From Chloroflexota bacterium (GTDB lineage Bacteria; Chloroflexota; Dehalococcoidia; Lucifugimonadales; Lucifugimonadaceae), in NCBI GenBank assembly GCA_029262715.1, contig JAJCYX010000116.1:1-6916 (forward strand): DNA of 6,916 bases. The letters run 5' to 3'. The notes under the pieces are model-generated. The model was not told the origin of the DNA. It searched no databases and saw only the letters and a program-made list of their open reading frames with translations. Below, one piece after another: positions 5,639-6,916 of this stretch. A program made the translations under genes and the position numbers. Within the stretch, counting starts at the first letter, position 1; the number at the start of each line of letters is the position of its first letter.

Positions 5639-6519
5639 CCCACTCTACCGGCGACTACAGAAAGCCGCTTGACCAGCTCCGGGTCTCGGTGGTCTGGCGC
5701 AGTGGCGATGGCGTGATCGAGCGACCGATGACACCCTGACTCACACGGTTCTGTCAGGCTTGCGAGCTTCGGAACTGAGGCGGTGACCAGGCTTTTCGCG
5801 TGCTCGGAATTCTCTTTGAGCACATCGAGTACAGACGCTGTTGATACTGCTTCGTGTTCGTCATGCCAGCAGTCGTAGTCTGTGACCATTGCCACTGTCG
5901 AGTAGCAGACCTCGGCCTCTCGAGCCAGCTTGGCCTCAGGCATGTTCGTCATACCGATCAGATCAGCGCCCCAGGACCCGTGAAGTTCTGAATCGGCGCG
6001 CGACGAGAACTGTGGCCCTTCCATGACGACGTATGTACCGCCAGGTTTTGACTTAATGCCCGCTCCGTTCGCCGCATCTGCAAGAGTGGCTGAGGTTGTG
6101 GCGCAGACCGGATCTGCCATGCTGACGTGCGCTACGAATCCGGTGCCAAAGAACGACTTGTTGCGAGCAAATGTTCGGTCGATGTACTGATCTACCAGGA
6201 CGAACGTTCCCGGCTCAAGGTCTTCTCGCAGCGAGCCGACTGCACTGAAGGACACGATACGCGTTACACCGACTCGCTTCATAGCCTCGATGTTTGCCCT
6301 GTAGTTGATTTCCGTCGGCGGAATTCTGTGGCCACGGCCGTGACGAGGCAAAAACACCAGGCGATGCCCGGCGAACTCTCCGATGAGCAGTTGATCGGAA
6401 GGCTCACCGAACGCACTTTCAACAGTGACCCACTGCGCTGATTCAAAACCTGGTAGTTCGTACAGTCCTGTGCCGCCGATTATTCCTATCGCTTGAGGTT
6501 GTTCTGGTTGAGATGACAT
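5620..6519 (-). CDS. mtnP: S-methyl-5'-thioadenosine phosphorylase
   Basis: Cleaves methylthioadenosine (by-product of polyamine and other SAM-dependent synthesis) with phosphate to adenine and 5-methylthioribose-1-phosphate, the entry to methionine and adenine salvage. It belongs to the trimeric PNP/MTAP family. The phosphate loop is IGIIGGTGLY (residues 11-20). The other family motifs are RHGRGH (59-64), MEGPQFSSR (166-174), GMTNMPEAKLAREAEVCY (189-206) with Met190 in the ribose region, and TDYDCWH (213-219) with Asp214/Asp216 for the adenine base, which fits MTAP rather than inosine/guanosine PNP. The 299 residues are usual, with a slightly long C-terminal tail. No strong Shine-Dalgarno is seen before the ATG, though family homology starts 10 residues in, so the start is likely right. 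No other methionine-salvage gene is in the window. Confidence 0.93.
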   Translation of the reverse strand: MSSQPEQPQAIGIIGGTGLYELPGFESAQWVTVESAFGEPSDQLLIGEFAGHRLVFLPRHGRGHRIPPTEINYRANIEAMKRVGVTRIVSFSAVGSLREDLEPGTFVLVDQYIDRTFARNKSFFGTGFVAHVSMADPVCATTSATLADAANGAGIKSKPGGTYVVMEGPQFSSRADSELHGSWGADLIGMTNMPEAKLAREAEVCYSTVAMVTDYDCWHDEHEAVSTASVLDVLKENSEHAKSLVTASVPKLASLTEPCESGCHRSLDHAIATAPDHRDPELVKRLSVVAGRVGNQAGW

Positions 6520-6547
6520 AGGTGATAGTGGCTCGATTTCGGCAACT

Positions 6548-6555
6548 GGTTACAT
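6548..6555 (+). promoter_or_regulatory. GGTTACAT motif, copy 2
   Basis: It lies in the 87-bp gap between the divergent MTA phosphorylase and tRNA-Leu. With the preceding T it reads TG-G-TTACAT, the layout of an extended -10, which would start transcription about 45 bases before the tRNA. It could equally be a binding site acting on the phosphorylase, whose start is 28 bases away. Confidence 0.3.
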
Positions 6556-6594
6556 TTGGGAACATCCGGCTTGATGGCCGACACAGATATGATT

Positions 6595-6606
6595 ACAGAA
6601 ATCTGT
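6595..6606. repeat. Palindrome abutting the tRNA 5' end
   Basis: ACAGA-AA-TCTGT has perfect 5-bp arms and ends on the base immediately before the tRNA. A further ACAGAT at 6583-6588 can pair with the same right arm (ATCTGT, 6601-6606). In the precursor transcript this would be a small leader hairpin next to the RNase P cut site. Confidence 0.4.
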
Positions 6607-6695
6607 GCCGGGGTGGCGGAATGGTAGACGCAGCGGGCTTAAACCCCGCGGCCCCCAAAAGGGGCGTGTGGGTTCGAATCCCACCCTCGGTACCA
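6607..6695 (+). tRNA. tRNA-Leu (anticodon UAA)
   Basis: Complete class II cloverleaf, reading UUA and probably UUG codons. The acceptor stem GCCGGGG (6607-6613) pairs with CCTCGGT (6685-6691), seven pairs including two G-U, one of them the terminal 1-72 pair. The D stem is GCG/CGC (6616-6618, 6629-6631). The anticodon stem is GCGGG/CCCGC with loop CTTAAAC (6638-6644), anticodon TAA at 6640-6642. The long variable arm has a CCCC-AAAA-GGGG-type stem (6650-6667), as expected for leucine. The T arm is GTGGG-TTCGAAT-CCCAC (6668-6684). Discriminator A is 6692 and CCA is encoded at 6693-6695. Protein-like frames across it are spurious. Confidence 0.97.
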
Positions 6696-6809
6696 GCTGG
6701 TCTTGCCGTTCTGGGCGAATCCACGGCTTTCTGCCGGTCGCCTGTTCACGTCGTATTCTCTGCGCCGGACGTCAACGTTCTGAGCGTGTACGAAACCGTT
6801 CATTTGATA

Positions 6810-6822
6810 ACCAGGCTCTGGT
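6810..6822. other. Short hairpin downstream of tRNA-Leu
   Basis: ACCAG and CTGGT pair around GCT, a 5-bp stem with a 3-base loop and no T tract. It is the only obvious structure in the first part of the 201-bp gap between the tRNA and the right-edge gene. A role in tRNA 3' processing or termination is possible but weakly supported. Confidence 0.2.
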
Positions 6823-6852
6823 GCGACGAATGGGCGCGCAAAGGCACAAATG

Positions 6853-6883
6853 GTTATGTAACAGATTGGGTTACATGTGTAAC
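6853..6883. promoter_or_regulatory. Two GTTA/TAAC palindromes, candidate operators
   Basis: GTTA-TG-TAAC (6853-6862) and GTTACA-TG-TGTAAC (6870-6883) are perfect inverted repeats with TG at the same central place and centres 19 bp apart, about two helical turns. A further half-site GGTTAC follows at 6889-6894. All sit directly before the right-edge gene, where a dimeric repressor or activator could bind on one face of the helix. The second palindrome contains copy 3 of GGTTACAT (6869-6876). The regulator is not identifiable from the window. Confidence 0.5.
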
Positions 6884-6896
6884 TAAAAGGTTACGC

Positions 6897-6916
6897 ATGG
6901 CTAAAACACACATCAT
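6897..6916 (+). CDS. Start of a gene cut by the window edge
   Basis: ATG at 6897 opens MAKTHI. It is preceded by AAAAGG (6885-6890) with 6 bases of spacing, an acceptable ribosome binding site, and by paired palindromes that look like operators. Only six codons are visible, so no family can be proposed. The call rests on the ribosome binding site and the regulatory-looking upstream DNA. Confidence 0.4.

Noticed and set aside
6607..6695. tRNA-Leu as attachment site for the integrase at 1079-1353
   Set aside because: No copy of the tRNA 3' end was found near the integrase remnant, and the two are over 5 kb apart with ordinary genes between.
6605..6886. 93-residue frame covering the tRNA
   Set aside because: It begins inside the tRNA leader and translates the tRNA itself, a well-known artefact.
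1..6916. CRISPR array, IS element ends or large tandem repeats
   Set aside because: No regularly spaced repeats, terminal inverted repeats or transposase motifs were seen in the window.

Overview
This is a bacterial stretch with small intergenic gaps, recognisable Shine-Dalgarno sites and a tRNA with an encoded CCA end. The base composition is moderate. The gene mix (M24 peptidase-fold protein, CAP-domain exoprotein, YCII/DGPF protein, 1-Cys peroxiredoxin, MTA phosphorylase) would fit an uncultured marine or soil bacterium, and I lean weakly to a Chloroflexota (SAR202/Dehalococcoidia-like) genome. That guess rests on general resemblance only; no gene here is a taxonomic marker.

Left part (1-1353, minus strand): a tightly packed, accessory-looking block. 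It reads leftwards from the decayed 3' end of a tyrosine recombinase, through an unrecognised 314-residue protein with one C-terminal membrane segment (ATGA overlap with the recombinase), into a further gene that starts one base after that stop and runs off the window. Next (1471-2571, minus) is a membrane-anchored CAP/SCP-like protein with a hairpin just past its stop.

Middle (2572-4706): a 232-bp divergent intergenic region, then an M24 'pita-bread' metallopeptidase-like gene in which the second metal-ligand Asp is Asn. A 72-residue two-CxxC zinc-ribbon protein follows, convergent with a YCII/DGPF-domain gene across a 6-bp gap that forms a hairpin.

Right part (4707-6916): a 1-Cys (Prx6-type) peroxiredoxin convergent with an S-methyl-5'-thioadenosine phosphorylase, with a long nested hairpin between them. 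Then come tRNA-Leu(UAA) and a short regulatory region carrying two GTTA/TAAC palindromes in front of a gene whose first codons close the window.

The genes do not form one pathway. Right of 2.6 kb they look like independent housekeeping or stress single-gene units (methionine salvage, peroxide detoxification, peptide or amide hydrolysis, tRNA supply); the left 1.35 kb looks like an eroding mobile-element scar. The less ordinary observations are the Asn-for-Asp change in the M24 active site, an octamer (GGTTACAT) found three times and only in intergenic DNA, the paired palindromes at the right edge, the frameshifted integrase remnant, and the uncharacterised two-gene tail attached to it. I did not find a clear previously undescribed defence or biosynthetic system.
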